A stretch of 64,000 nt of DNA from Loripinus fragilis (taxonomy: Eukaryota > Mollusca > Bivalvia > Lucinida > Lucinidae): assembly GCA_964019695.1 (NCBI GenBank), contig CAXHUL010000214.1, positions 558,001 to 622,000 on the forward strand, read 5' to 3'. The number at the start of each line of letters is the position of its first letter. Within the stretch, counting starts at the first letter, position 1. The position numbers were made by a program, and so were the translations under genes. Shown in pieces: positions 1-10,902 of this stretch. The notes beneath the pieces are model-generated. The model saw nothing but the letters and a program-made list of their open reading frames with translations, did not search any database and was not told where the DNA came from.

Positions 1-269
1 TGGCCCTATCCGCGTGCAAAATCTAAAAGCGATCAGAGCCTTAGAAAGCGCGTACAACCGCTATCCCCATTTGCCTTGGGCCCTATGGGAAAACAGGAAA
101 TATCATAATTGCGGTCCGGGGCGCGCGCGCACAATGATAATTTTCACACCCGAGTAAGCTTTTATATAGGTCAACATTTTGGAAAAAAAATTGGCTTGCT
201 GCCCACAGCAGGAGCTGAGAACCATGCATTCGGAGGTTTTCACACCCCACCCACTAATGCCCTCAAAGT
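1..269. repeat. Partial monomer M0 at left edge
   Basis: These are the last 269 bases of a monomer cut by the window edge. Two linked changes near the end (T at 161, T-to-A at 164) turn the usual CTCTTTTATAGG into a TATATAGG form and create an extra AAGCTT at 156-161. No other copy in the window carries them, so M0 may belong to a different subfamily lying to the left. Confidence 0.95.
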
Positions 270-1212
270 TTGAGAAAACGCGACCTTCGCGAAAAGCCCC
301 GGAACCTATTGCAAAGTGATGAGCAGTGCCCAGGAGCACCTCTCAGTCATTTGCGCAAAATTCCTTCGGCTACAAGTGGCTCAAATAAGGGCGTGAAAAT
401 TGTGCCGAAAGCCCTTTCAGGGGCTATTGCTCGGCACTCGGGGGACGGAAAATTTTACGCAATGCCTCACAATGAAGCACTGGTCGGGGGCTAACTTCTG
501 GCACCAGTTTCGAGCCCGTCCGTGAAAGTGACCCGCGCAAGTTTTAGGCCGGTTCGGCTACTCTGGCCTAATGGGGACTAATGGGAAGATCTGCTAATGC
601 TCATAACTTTTTAATTTTCCGATGGAACGCTTTGAAATTTTCACCATTTGTAGACGGCCTCCCGTACTACAAACTGATGCCCGTGTGGGCATGATGAAAA
701 TAGTAGTTCGCGAGACGGAAGCGCGTAAAGCTTCGGGGCGGCAGACTTCCACACCCCGATAACTCGGTATCGAAACATTGTTGCGGGCGGGTGCGCATGG
801 CAATACCTGCGCCTCTGTTGGCCCTATCCGCGTGCAAAATCTAAAAGCGATCAGAGCCTTAGAAAGCGCGTACAACCGCTATCCCCATTTGCCTTGGGCC
901 CTATGGGAAAACAGGAAATATCATAATTGCGGTCCGGGGCGCGCGCGCACAATGATAATTTTCACACCCGAATAAGCTCTTTTATAGGTCAACATTTTGG
1001 AAAAAAAATTGGCTTGCTGCCCACAGCAGGAGCTGAGAACCATGCATTCGGAGGTTTTCACACCCCACCCACTTATGCCCTCAAAGTTTGAGAAAACGCG
1101 ACCTTCGCGAAAAGCCCCGGAACCTATTGCAAAGTGATGAGCAGTGCCCAGGAGCACCTCTCAGTCATTTGCGCAAAATTCCTTCGGCTACAAGTGGCTC
1201 AAATAAGGGCGT

Positions 1213-1308
1213 GAAAATTGTGCCGAAAGCCCTTTCAGGGGCTATTGCTCGGCACTCGGGGGACGGAAAATTTTACGCAATGCCTCACAATGAAGCACTG
1301 GTCGGGGG
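1213..1308. repeat. Two diverged internal sub-blocks within the monomer
   Basis: Sub-block a (1213-1262) and sub-block b (1266-1308) both begin GAAAATT, reach GCC about 20 bases in, and end with GCACT followed by CGGGGG (b has GGT inserted before CGGGGG). Between these points the match is weak and b is about 7 bases shorter. The pattern suggests an old internal duplication from before the 818-bp unit was amplified. It is present in every copy. Confidence is modest because the middle portion aligns poorly by eye. Confidence 0.4.
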
Positions 1309-1382
1309 CTAACTTCTGGCACCAGTTTCGAGCCCGTCCGTGAAAGTGACCCGCGCAAGTTTTAGGCCGGTTCGGCTACTCT

Positions 1383-1402
1383 GGCCTAATGGGGCCTAAT
1401 GG
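1383..1402. repeat. Direct 10-bp doublet GGCCTAATGG x2
   Basis: A perfect tandem pair of a 10-bp motif sits near the middle of each monomer. The second unit is altered in M1 (A at 577), the flanking G is changed in M45 and M48 (C at 36574 and 39028), and M49 has T at 39835. M5 carries several changes at the left edge of the doublet. A related GGCCCTATGG lies elsewhere in the monomer (about 1694-1704 in M2). Confidence 0.8.
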
Positions 1403-1494
1403 GAAGATCTTCTAATGCTCATAACTTTTTAATTTTCCGATGGAACGCTTTGAAATTTTCACCATTTGTAGACGGCCTCCCGTACTACAAACTG

Positions 1495-1510
1495 ATGCCC
1501 GTGTGGGCAT
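1495..1510. other. Short inverted repeat, 6-bp stem, 4-nt loop
   Basis: ATGCCC and GGGCAT flank the loop GTGT. Changes in the loop are tolerated and even propagated (ATGT in M36 and M39, at 29311 and 31765; GTCT in M72, at 58755). Only two copies break the stem (A at 34225 in M42; T at 56297 in M69, which would leave a G-T pair). With so few variants this cannot show selection. No U-tract follows, so it does not resemble a bacterial terminator. Confidence 0.6.
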
Positions 1511-1756
1511 GATGAAAATAGTAGTTCGCGAGACGGAAGCGCGTAAAGCTTCGGGGCGGCAGACTTCCACACCCCGATAACTCGGTATCGAAACATTGTT
1601 GCGGGCGGGTGCGCATGGCAATACCTGCGCCTCTGTTGGCCCTATCCGCGTGCAAAATCTAAAAGCGATCAGAGCCTTAGAAAGCGCGTACAACCGCTAT
1701 CCCCATTTGCCTTGGGCCCTATGGGAAAACAGGAAATATCATAATTGCGGTCCGGG

Positions 1757-1766
1757 GCGCGCGCGC
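1757..1766. repeat. (GC)5 alternating run, length-variable
   Basis: A ten-base alternating GC tract occurs in each monomer, 52 bases before the A8 run. It has contracted to (GC)4 in M6 (5031-5038) and M56 (45925-45932). It is interrupted by CpG-type changes in M7 (A at 5851), M37 (A at 30391), M44 (36113 and 36116), M47 (38567), M62 (50833) and M64 (52470). The preceding G4 is G3 in M74 near 60641. Such alternating tracts can adopt Z-form DNA in vitro; any role here is unknown. Confidence 0.85.
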
Positions 1767-1818
1767 ACAATGATAATTTTCACACCCGAGTAAGCTCTTT
1801 TATAGGTCAACATTTTGG

Positions 1819-1826
1819 AAAAAAAA
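1819..1826. repeat. A8 homopolymer in each monomer
   Basis: An eight-A run precedes TTGGCTTGCTG. It is seven A in M30 (24722-24728) and M67 (54982-54988). It is interrupted in M41 (T at 33724) and M48 (C at 39451), and shortened by a substitution in M71 (T at 58260). The one-base losses could be true slippage or homopolymer errors in the reads. Confidence 0.85.
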
Positions 1827-1832
1827 TTGGCT

Positions 1833-1846
1833 TGCTGCCCACAGCA
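1833..1846. other. Short inverted repeat TGCTG/CAGCA
   Basis: TGCTG and CAGCA flank the loop CCCA, and the outer bases CT/GG could extend the pairing with one G-T pair. The stem is broken in M53 (A at 43551), M74 (A at 60723) and M76 (T at 62369). The loop is changed in M63 (T at 51731). It is structural potential only. Confidence 0.45.
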
Positions 1847-4800
1847 GGAGCTGAGAACCATGCATTCGGAGGTTTTCACACCCCACCCACTAATGCCCTC
1901 AAAGTTTGAGAAAACGCGACCTTCGCGAAAAGCCCCGAAACCTATTGCAAAGTGATGAGCAGTGCCCAGGAGCACCTCTCAGTCATTTGCGCAAAATTCC
2001 TTCGGCTACAAGTGGCTCAAATAAGGGCGTGAAAATTGTGCCAAAAGCCCTTTCAGGGGCTATTGCTCGGCACTCGGGGGACGGAAAATTTTACGCAATG
2101 CCTCACAATGAAGCACTGGTCGAGGGCTAACTTCTGGCACCAGTTTCGAGCCCGTCCGTGAAAGTGACCCGCGCAAGTTTTAGGCCGGTTCGGCTACTCT
2201 GGCCTAATGGGGCCTAATGGGAAGATCTTCTAATGCTCATAACTTTTTAATTTTCCGATGGAACGCTTTGAAATTTTCACCATTTGTAGACGGCCTCCCG
2301 TACTACAAACTGATGCCCGTGTGGGCATGATGAAAATAGTAGTTCGCGAGACGGAAGCGCGTAAAGCTTCGGGGCGGCAGACTTCCACACCCCGATAACT
2401 CGGTATCGAAACAATGTTGCGGGCGGGTGCGCATGGCAATACCTGCGCCTCTGTTGGCCGTATCAGCGTGCAAAATCTAAAAGCGATCAGAGCCTTAGAA
2501 AGTGCGTACAACCACTATCCCCATTTGCCTTGGGCCCTATGGGAAAACAGGAAATATCATAATTGCGGTCCGGGGCGCGCGCGCACAATGATAATTTTCA
2601 CACCCGAGTAAGCTCTTTTATAGGTCAACATTTTGGAAAAAAAATTGGCTTGCTGCCCACAGCAGGAGCTGAGAACCATGCATTCGGAGGTTTTCACACC
2701 CCACCCACTAATGCCCTCAAAGTTTGAGAAAACGCGACCTTCGCGAAAAGCCCCGGAACCTATTGCAAAGTGATGAGCAGTGCCCAGGAGCACCTCTCAG
2801 TCATTTGCGCAAAATTCCTTCGGCTACAAGTGGCTCAAATAAGGGCGTGAAAATTGTGCCGAAAGCCCTTTCAGGGGCTATTGCTCGGCACTCGGGGGAC
2901 GGAAAATTTTACGCAATGCCTCACAATGAAGCACTGGTCGGGGGCTAACTTCTGGCACCAGTTTCGAGCCCGTCCCTGAAAGTGACCCGCGCAAGTTTTA
3001 GGCCGGTTCGGCTACTCTGGCCTAATGGGGCCTAATGGGAAGATCTTCTAATGCTCATAACTTTTTAATTTTCCGATGGAACGCTTTGAAATTTTCACCA
3101 TTTGTAGACGGCCTCCCGTACTACAAACTGATGCCCGTGTGGGCATGATGAAAAATAGTAGTTCGCGAGACGGAAGCGCGTAAAGCTTCGGGGCGGCAGA
3201 CTTCCACACCCCGATAACTCGGTATCGAAACATTGTTGCGGGCGGGTGAGCATGGCAATACCTGCGCCTCTGTTGGCCCTATCCGCGTGCAAAATCTAAA
3301 AGCGATCAGAGCCTTAGAAAGCGCGTACAACCGCTATCCCCATTTGCCTTGGGCCCTATGGGAAAACAGGAAATATCATAATTGCGGTCCGGGGCGCGCG
3401 CGCACAATGATAATTTTCACACCCGAGTAAGCTCTTTTATAGGTCAACATTTTGGAAAAAAAATTGGCTTGCTGCCCACAGCAGGAGCTGAGAACCATGC
3501 ATTCGGAGGTTTTCACACCCCACCCACTAATGCCCTCAAAGTTTGAGAAAACGCGACCTTCGCGAAAAGCCCCGGAACCTATTGCAAAGTGATGAGCAGT
3601 GCCCAGGAGCACCTCTCAGTCATTTGCGCAAAATTCCTTCGGCTACAAGTGGCTCAAATAAGGGCGTGAAAATTGTGCCGAAAGCCCTTTCAGGGGCTAT
3701 TGCTCGGCACTCGGGGGACGGAAAATTTTACGCAATGCCTCACAATGAAGCACTGGTCGGGGGCTAACTTCTGGCACCAGTTTCGAGCCCGTCCGTGAAA
3801 GTGACCCGCGCAAGTTTAAGGCCGGTTCGGCTGCTCTACGCCTAATGGGGCCTAATGGGAAGATCTTCTAATGCTCATAACTTTTTAATTTTCCGATGGA
3901 ACGCTTTGAAATTTTCACCATTTGTAGACGGCCTCCCGTACTACAAACTGATGCCCGTGTGGGCATGATGAAAATAGTAGTTCGCGAGACGGAAGCGCGT
4001 AAAGCTTCGGGGCGGCAGACTTCCACACCCCGATAACTCGGTATCGAAACATTGTTGCGGGCGGGTGCGCATGGCAATACCTGCGCCTATGTTGGCCCTA
4101 TCCGCGTGCAAAATCTAAAAGCGATCAGAGCCTTAGAAAGCGCGTACAACCGCTATCCCCATTTGCCTTGGGCCCTATGGGAAAACAGGAAATATCATAA
4201 TTGCGGTCCGGGGCGCGCGCGCACAATGATAATTTTCACACCCGAGTAAGCTCTTTTATAGGTCAACATTTTGGAAAAAAAATTGGCTTGCTGCCCACAG
4301 CAGGAGCTGAGAACCATGCATTCGGAGGTTTTCACACCCCACCCACTAATGCCCTCAAAGTTTGAGAAAACGCGACCTTCGCGAAAAGCCCCGGAACCTA
4401 TTGCAAAGTGATGAGCAGTGCCCAGGAGCACCTCTCAGTCATTTGCGCAAAATTCCTTCGGCTACAAGTGGCTCAAATAAGGGCGTGAAAATTGTGCCGA
4501 AAGCCCTTTCAGGGGCTATTGCTCGGCACTCGGGGGACGGAAAATTTTACGCAATGCCTCACAATGAAGCACTGGTCGGGGGCTAACTTCTGGCACCAGT
4601 TTCGAGCCCGTCCGTGAAAGTGACCCGCGCAAGTTTTAGGCCGGTTCGGCTACTCTGGCCTAATGGGGCCTAATGGGAAGATCTTCTAATGCTCATAACT
4701 TTTTAATTTTCCGATGGAACGCTTTGAAATTTTCACCATTTGTAGACGGCCTCCCGTACTACAAACTGATGCCCGTGTGGGCATGATGAAAATAGTAGTT

Positions 4801-7800
4801 CGCGAGACGGAAGCGCGTAAAGCTTCGGGGCGGCAGACTTCCACACCCCGATAACTCGGTATCGAAACATTGTTGCGGGCGGGTGCGCATGGCAATACCT
4901 GCGCCTCTGTTGGCCCTATCCGCGTGCAAAATCTAAAAGCGATCAGAGCCTTAGAAAGCGCGTACAACCGCTATCCCCTTTTGCCTTGGGCCCTATGGGA
5001 AAACAGGAAATATCATAATTGCGGTCCGGGGCGCGCGCACAATGATAATTTTCACACCCGAGTAAGCTCTTTTATAGGTCAACATTTTGGAAAAAAAATT
5101 GGCTTGCTGCCCACAGCAGGAGCTGAGAACCATGCATTCGGAGGTTTTCACACCCCACCCACTAATGCCCTCAAAGTTTGAGAAAACGCGACCTTCTCGA
5201 AAAGCCCCGGAACCTATTGCAAAGTGATGAGCAGTGCCCAGGAGCACCTCTCAGTCATTTGCGCAAAATTCCTTTGGCTACAAGTGGCTCAAATAAGGGC
5301 GTGAAAATTGTGCCGAAAGCCCTTTCAGGGGCTATTGCTCGGCACTCGGGGGACGGAAAATTTTACGCAATGCCTCACAATGAAGCACTGGTCGGGGGCT
5401 AACTTCTGGCACCAGTTTCGAGCCCGTCCGTGAAAGTGACCCGCGCAAGTTTTAGGCCGGTTCGGCTACTCTGGCCTAATGGGGCCTAATGGGAAGATCT
5501 TCTAATGCTCATAACTTTTTAATTTTCCGATGGAACGCTTTGAAATTTTCACCATTTGTAGACGGCCTCCCGTACTACAAACTGATGCCCGTGTGGGCAT
5601 GATAAAAATAGTAGTTCGCGAGACGGAAGCGCGTAAAGCTTCGGGGCGGCAGACTTCCACACCCCGATAACTCGGTATCGAAACATTGTTGCGGGCGGGT
5701 GCGCATGGCAATACCTGCGCCTCTGTTGGCCCTATCCGCGTGCAAAATCTAAAAGCGATCAGAGCCTTAGAAAGCGCATACAACCGCTATCCCCATTTGC
5801 CTTGGGCCCTATGGGAAAACAGGAAATATCATAATTGCGGTCCGGGGCGCACGCGCACAATGATAATTTTCACACCCGAGTAAGCTCTTTTATAGGTCAA
5901 CATTTTGGAAAAAAAATTGGCTTGCTGCCCACAGCAGGAGCTGAGAACCATGCATTCGGAGGTTTTCACACCCCACCCACTAATGCCCTCAAAGTTTGAG
6001 AAAACGCGACCTTCGCGAAAAGCCCCGGAACCTATTGCAAAGTGATGAGCAGTGCCCAGGAGCACCTCTCAGTCATTTGCGCAAAATTCCTTCGGCTACA
6101 AGTGGCTCAAATAAGGGCGTGAAAATTGTGCCGAAAGCCCTTTCAGGGGCTATTGCTCGGCACTCGGGGGACGGAAAATTTTACGCAATGCCTCACAATG
6201 AAGCACTGGTCGGGGGCTAACTTCTGGCACCAGTTTCGAGCCCGTCCGTGAAAGTGACCCGCGCAAGTTTTAGGCCGGTTCGGCTACTCTGGCCTAATGG
6301 GGCCTAATGGGAAGATCTTCTAATGCTCATAACTTTTTAATTTTCCGATGGAACGCTTTGAAATTTTCACCATTTGTAGACGGCCTCCCGTACTACAAAC
6401 TGATGCCCGTGTGGGCATGATGAAAATAGTAGTTCGCGAGACGGAAGCGCGTAAAGCTTCGGGGCGGCAGACTTCCACACCCCGATAACTCGGTATCGAA
6501 ACATTGTTGAGGGCGGGTGCGCATGGCAATACCTGCGCCTCTGTTGGCCCTATCCGCGTGCAAAATCTAAAAGCGATCAGAGCCTTAGAAAGCGCGTACA
6601 ACCGCTATCCCCATTTGCCTTGGGCCCTATGGGAAAACAGGAAATATCATAATTGCGGTCCGGGGCGCGCGCGCACAATGATAATTTTCACACCCGAATA
6701 AGCTCTTTTATAGGTCAACATTTTGGAAAAAAAATTGGCTTGCTGCCCACAGCAGGAGCTGAGAACCATGCATTCGGAGGTTTTCACACCCCACCCACTA
6801 ATGCCCTCAAAGTTTGAGAAAACGCGACCTTCGCGAAAAGCCCCGGAACCAATTGCAAAGTGATGAGCAGTGCCCAGGAGCACCTCTCAGTCATTTGCGC
6901 AAAATTCCTTCGGCTACAAGTGGCTCAAATAAGGGCGTGAAAATTGTGCCGAAAGCCCTTTCAGGGGCTATTGCTCGGCACTGGGGGGACGGAAAATTTT
7001 ACGCAATGCCTCACAATGAAGCACTGGTCGGGGGCTAACTTCTGGCACCAGTTTCGAGCCCGTCCGTGAAAGTGACCCGCGCAAGTTTTAGGCCGGTTCG
7101 GCTACTCTGGCCTAATGGGGCCTAATGGGAAGATCTTCTAATGCTCATAACTTTTTAATTTTCCGATGGAACGCTTTGAAATTTTCACCATTTGTAGACG
7201 GCCTCCCGTACTACAAACTGATGCCCGTGTGGGCATGATGAAAATAGTAGTTCGCGAGACGGAAGCGCGTAAAGCTTCGGGGCGGCAGACTTCCACACCC
7301 CGATAACTCGGTATCGAAACATTGTTGCGGGCGGGTGCGCATGGCAATACCTGCGCCTCTGTTGGCCCTATCCGCGTGCAAAATCTAAAAGCGATCAGAG
7401 CCTTAGAAAGCGCGTACAACCGCTATCCCCATTTGCCTTGGGCCCTATGGGAAAACAGGAAATATCATAATTGCGGTCCGGGGCGCGCGCGCACAATGAT
7501 AATTTTCACACCCGAGTAAGCTCTTTTATAGGTCAACATTTTGGAAAAAAAATTGGCTTGCTGCCCACAGCAGGAGCTGAGAACCATGCATTCGGAGGTT
7601 TTCACACCCCACCCACTAATGCCCTCAAAGTTTGAGAAAACGCGACCTTCGCGAAAAGCCCCGGAACCTATTGCAAAGTGATGAGCAGTGCCCAGGAGCA
7701 CCTCTCAGTCATTTGCGCAAAATTCCTTCGGCTACAAGTGGCTCAAATAAGGGCGTGAAAATTGTGCCGAAAGCCCTTTCAGGGGCTATTGCTCGGCACT

Positions 7801-10800
7801 CGGGGGACGGAAAATTTTACGCAATGCCTCACAATGAAGCACTGGTCGGGGGCTAACTTCTGGCACCAATTTCGAGCCCGTCCGTGAAAGTGACCCGCGC
7901 AAGTTTTAGGCCGGTTCGGCTACTCTGGCCTAATGGGGCCTAATGGGAAGATCTTCTAATGCTCATAACTTTTTAATTTTCCGATGGAACGCTTTGAAAT
8001 TTTCACCATTTGTAGACGGCCTCCCGTACTACAAACTGATGCCCGTGTGGGCATGATGAAAATAGTAGTTCGCGAGACGGAAGCGCGTAAAGCTTCGGGT
8101 CGGCAGACTTCCACACCCCGATAACTCGGTATCGAAACATTGTTGCGGGCGGGTGCGCATGGCAATACCTGCGCCTCTGTTGGCCCTATCCGCGTGCAAA
8201 ATCTAAAAGCGATCAGAGCCTTAGAAAGCGCGTACAACCGCTATCCCCATTTGCCTTGGGCCCTATGGGAAAACAGGAAATATCATAATTGCGGTCCGGG
8301 GCGCGCGCGCACAATGATAATTTTCACACCCGAGTAAGCTCTTTTATAGGTCAACATTTTGGAAAAAAAACTGGCTTGCTGCCCACAGCAGGAGCTGAGA
8401 ACCATGCATTCGGAGGTTTTCACACCCCACCCACTAATGCCCTCAAAGTTTGAGAAAACGCGACCTTCGCGAAAAGCCCCGGAACCTATTGCAAAGTGAT
8501 GAGCAGTGCCCAGGAGCACCTCTCAGTCATTTGCGCAAAATTCCTTCGGCTACAAGTGGCTCAAATAAGGGCGTGAAAATTGTGCCGAAAGCCCTTTCAG
8601 GGGCTATTGCTCGGCACTCGGGGGACGGAAAATTTTACGCAATGCCTCACAATGAAGCACTGGTCGGGGGCTAACTTCTGGCACCAGTTTCGAGCCCGTC
8701 CGTGAAAGTGACCCGCGCAAGTTTTAGGCCGGTTCGGCTACTCTGGCCTAATGGGGCCTAATGGGAAGATCTTCTAATGCTCATAACTTTTTAATTTTCC
8801 GATGGAACGCTTTGAAATTTTCACCATTTGTAGACGGCCTCCCGTACTACAAACTGATGCCCGTGTGGGCATGATGAAAATAGTAGTTCGCGAGACGGAA
8901 GCGCGTAAAGCTTCGGGGCGGCAGACTTCCACACCCCGATAACTCGGTATCGAACATTGTTGCGGGCGGGTGCGCATGGCAATACCTGCGCCTCTGTTGG
9001 CCCTATCCGCGTGCAAAATCTAAAAGCGATCAGAGCCTTAGAAAGCGCGTACAACCGCTATCCCCATTTGCCTTGGGCCCTATGGGAAAACAGGAAATAT
9101 CATAATTGCAGTCCGGGGCGCGCGCGCACAATGATAATTTTCACACCCGAGTAAGCTCTTTTATAGGTCAACATTTTGGAAAAAAAATTGGCTTGCTGCC
9201 CACAGCAGGAGCTGAGAACCATGCATTCGGAGGTTTTCACACCCCACCCACTAATGCCCTCAAAGTTTGAGAAAACGCGACCTTTGCGAAAAGCCCCGGA
9301 ACCTATTGCAAAGTGATGAGCAGTGCCCAGGAGCACCTCTCAGTCATTTGCGCAAAATTCCTTCGGCTACAAGTGGCTCAAATAAGGGCGTGAAAATTGT
9401 GCCGAAAGCCATTTCAGGGGCTATTGCTCGGCACTCGGGGGACGGAAAATTGTACGCAATGCCTCACAATGAAGCACTGGTCGGGGGCTAACTTCTGGCA
9501 CCAGTTTCGAGCCCGTCCGTGAAAGTGACCCGCGCAAGTTTTAGGCCGGTTCGGCTACTCTGGCCTAATGGGGCCTAATGGGAAGATCTTCTAATGCTCA
9601 TAACTTTTTAATTTTCCGATGGAACGCTTTGAAATTTTCACCATTTGTAGACGGCATCCCGTACTACAAACTGATGCCCGTGTGGGCATGATGAAAATAG
9701 TAGTTCGCGAGACGGAAGCGCGTAAAGCTTCGGGGCGGCAGACTTCCACACCCCGATAACTCGGTATCGAAACATTGTTGCGGGCGGGTGCGCATGGCAA
9801 TACCTGCGCCTCTGTTGGCCCTATCTGCGTGCAAAATCTAAAAGCGATCAGAGCCTTAGAAAGCGCGTACAACCGCTATCCCCATTTGCCTTGGGCCCTA
9901 TGGGAAAACAGGAAATATCATAATTGCGGTCCGGGGCGCGCGCGCACAATGATAATTTTCACACCCGAGTAAGCTCTTTTATAGGTCAACATTTTGGAAA
10001 AAAAATTGGCTTGCTGCCCACAGCAGGAGCTGAGAACCATGCATTCGGAGGTTTTCACACCCCACCCACTAATGCCCTCAAAGTTTGAGAAAACGCGACC
10101 TTCGCGAAAAGCCCCGGAACCTATTGCAAAGTGATGAGCAGTGCCCAGGAGCACCTCTCAGTCATTTGCGCAAAATTCCTTCGGCTACAAGTGGCTCAAA
10201 TAAGGGCGTGAAAATTGTGCCGAAAGCCCTTTCAGGGGCTATTGCTCGGTACTCGGGGGACGGAAAATTTTACGCAATGCCTCACAATGAAGCACTGGTC
10301 GAGGGCTAACTTCTGGCACCAGTTTCGAGCCCGTCCGTGAAAGTGACCCGCGCAAGTTTTAGGCCGGTTCAGCTACTCTGGCCTAATGGGGCCTAATGGG
10401 AAGATCTTCTAATGCTCATAACTTTTTAATTTTCCGATGGAACGCTTTGAAATTTTCACCATTTGTAGACGGCCTCCCGTACTACAAACTGATGCCCGTG
10501 TGGGCATGATGAAAATAGTAGTTCGCGAGACGGAAGCGCGTAAAGCTTCGGGGCGGCAGACTTCCACACCCCGATAACTCGGTATCGAAACATTGTTGCG
10601 GGCGGGTGCGCATGGCAATACCTGCGCCTCTGTTGGCCCTATCCGCGTGCAAAATCTAAAAGCGATCAGAGCCTTAGAAAGCGCGTACAACCGCTATCCC
10701 CATTTGCCTTGGGCCCTATGGGAAAACAGGAAATATCATAATTGCGGTCCGGGGCGCGCGCGCACAATGATAATTTTCACACCCGAGTAAGCTCTTTTAT

Positions 10801-10902
10801 AGGTCAACATTTTGGAAAAAAAATTGGCTTGCTGCCCACAGCAGGAGCTGAGAACCATGCATTCGGAGGTTTTCACACCCCACCCACTAATGCCCTCAAA
10901 GT

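Larger units (their letters stand above)
1088..1905. repeat. Reference monomer M2 (consensus type)
   Basis: This copy matches the majority base at every position I compared, so it serves as the reference for internal landmarks. In order it holds two diverged internal sub-blocks (1213-1262 and 1266-1308), a CTGG/CCAG inverted repeat (1316-1325), a doublet of GGCCTAATGG (1383-1402), a single AGATCT (1405-1410), a 6-bp-stem inverted repeat (1495-1510), a single AAGCTT (1546-1551), a (GC)5 run (1757-1766), an A8 run (1819-1826) and a TGCTG/CAGCA inverted repeat (1833-1846). M17, M21, M31, M34, M55 and M61 appear equally close to consensus. By hand count it has about 417 G+C and about 54 CpG dinucleotides. 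Confidence 0.93.
270..10902. repeat. Monomers M1-M13: left segment, mostly private variants
   Basis: Monomer starts are 270, 1088, 1906, 2724, 3543, 4362, 5178, 5996, 6814, 7632, 8450, 9267 and 10085. Departures from consensus: M1 577, 593, 972, 1074; M2 none; M3 1938, 2043, 2123, 2414, 2460, 2465, 2503, 2514; M4 2976, one extra A in 3151-3155, 3249; M5 a cluster at 3818-3840 with one inserted base, and 4089; M6 4979 and the (GC)4 contraction; M7 5197, 5275, 5604, 5778, 5851; M8 6510, 6698; M9 6851, 6983; M10 7869, 8100, 8371; M11 one A lost at 8953, and 9110; M12 9285, 9411, 9452, 9656, 9826; M13 10250, 10302, 10371. I found no fixed short-range period here. The only shared pairs are far apart, such as M1/M8 (972, 6698) and M3/M13 (2123, 10302). 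Confidence 0.85.

Noticed and set aside
1316..1325. CTGG-CA-CCAG inverted repeat as a regulatory hairpin or terminator
   Set aside because: The stem is 4 bp with a 2-base gap, no T-tract follows, and there is no gene for it to serve.
1370..1380. GGTTCGGCTAC resembles a Pol III B box, with a possible A box at TGGCTCAAATA (about 1196)
   Set aside because: The B box fails at two conserved positions and the A-box candidate lies about 170 bp upstream, too far for a tRNA-like promoter. No tRNA fold or SINE tail is seen.
1668..1676. ATCAGAGCC resembles the end of the initiator-Met tRNA primer-binding site of plant LTR retrotransposons
   Set aside because: Only 9 bases match, the preceding TGGT is missing, and no LTR end, polypurine tract or coding remnant is seen nearby. 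A chance match is plausible. Aligning the monomer to LTR retrotransposon 5' regions would settle it.
1412..1693. 93-codon open frame on the minus strand, present in nearly every monomer
   Set aside because: It starts with TTG, not ATG, and shows no recognisable domain. Its persistence only reflects near-identity of the copies. Variants include missense changes and frameshifts (M4, M11, M53, M59) and a stop-creating change in M63 (51436).
1088..1905. CENP-B box
   Set aside because: I checked TTCG and CCCG occurrences on both strands against the NTTCGNNNNANNCGGGN core. None fits; the nearest match only the first part.
1860..1955. 31-codon ATG frame on the plus strand spanning the monomer junction
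   Set aside because: This is the best ATG-started plus-strand frame I noticed. It is too short and featureless to support as a gene, and homogenised repeats preserve any frame.
1739..1975. 78-codon minus-strand frame, 74-codon plus-strand frame (1088-1312) and 65-codon plus-strand frame (1596-1793)
   Set aside because: All begin with GTG or TTG, overlap one another on both strands, resemble no known protein to me, and are lost in some copies (stop at 11772 in M15; frame broken in M51). The 65-codon frame gains an ATG only in M3 (2414) and M58 (47398), by chance mutation.
4870..5181. Longer frames of about 100 codons at 4870-5181, 45764-46075 and 60557-60862
   Set aside because: They arise only because indels in the GC/G run (M6, M56, M74) join two ordinary frames. 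They are by-products of the deletions.
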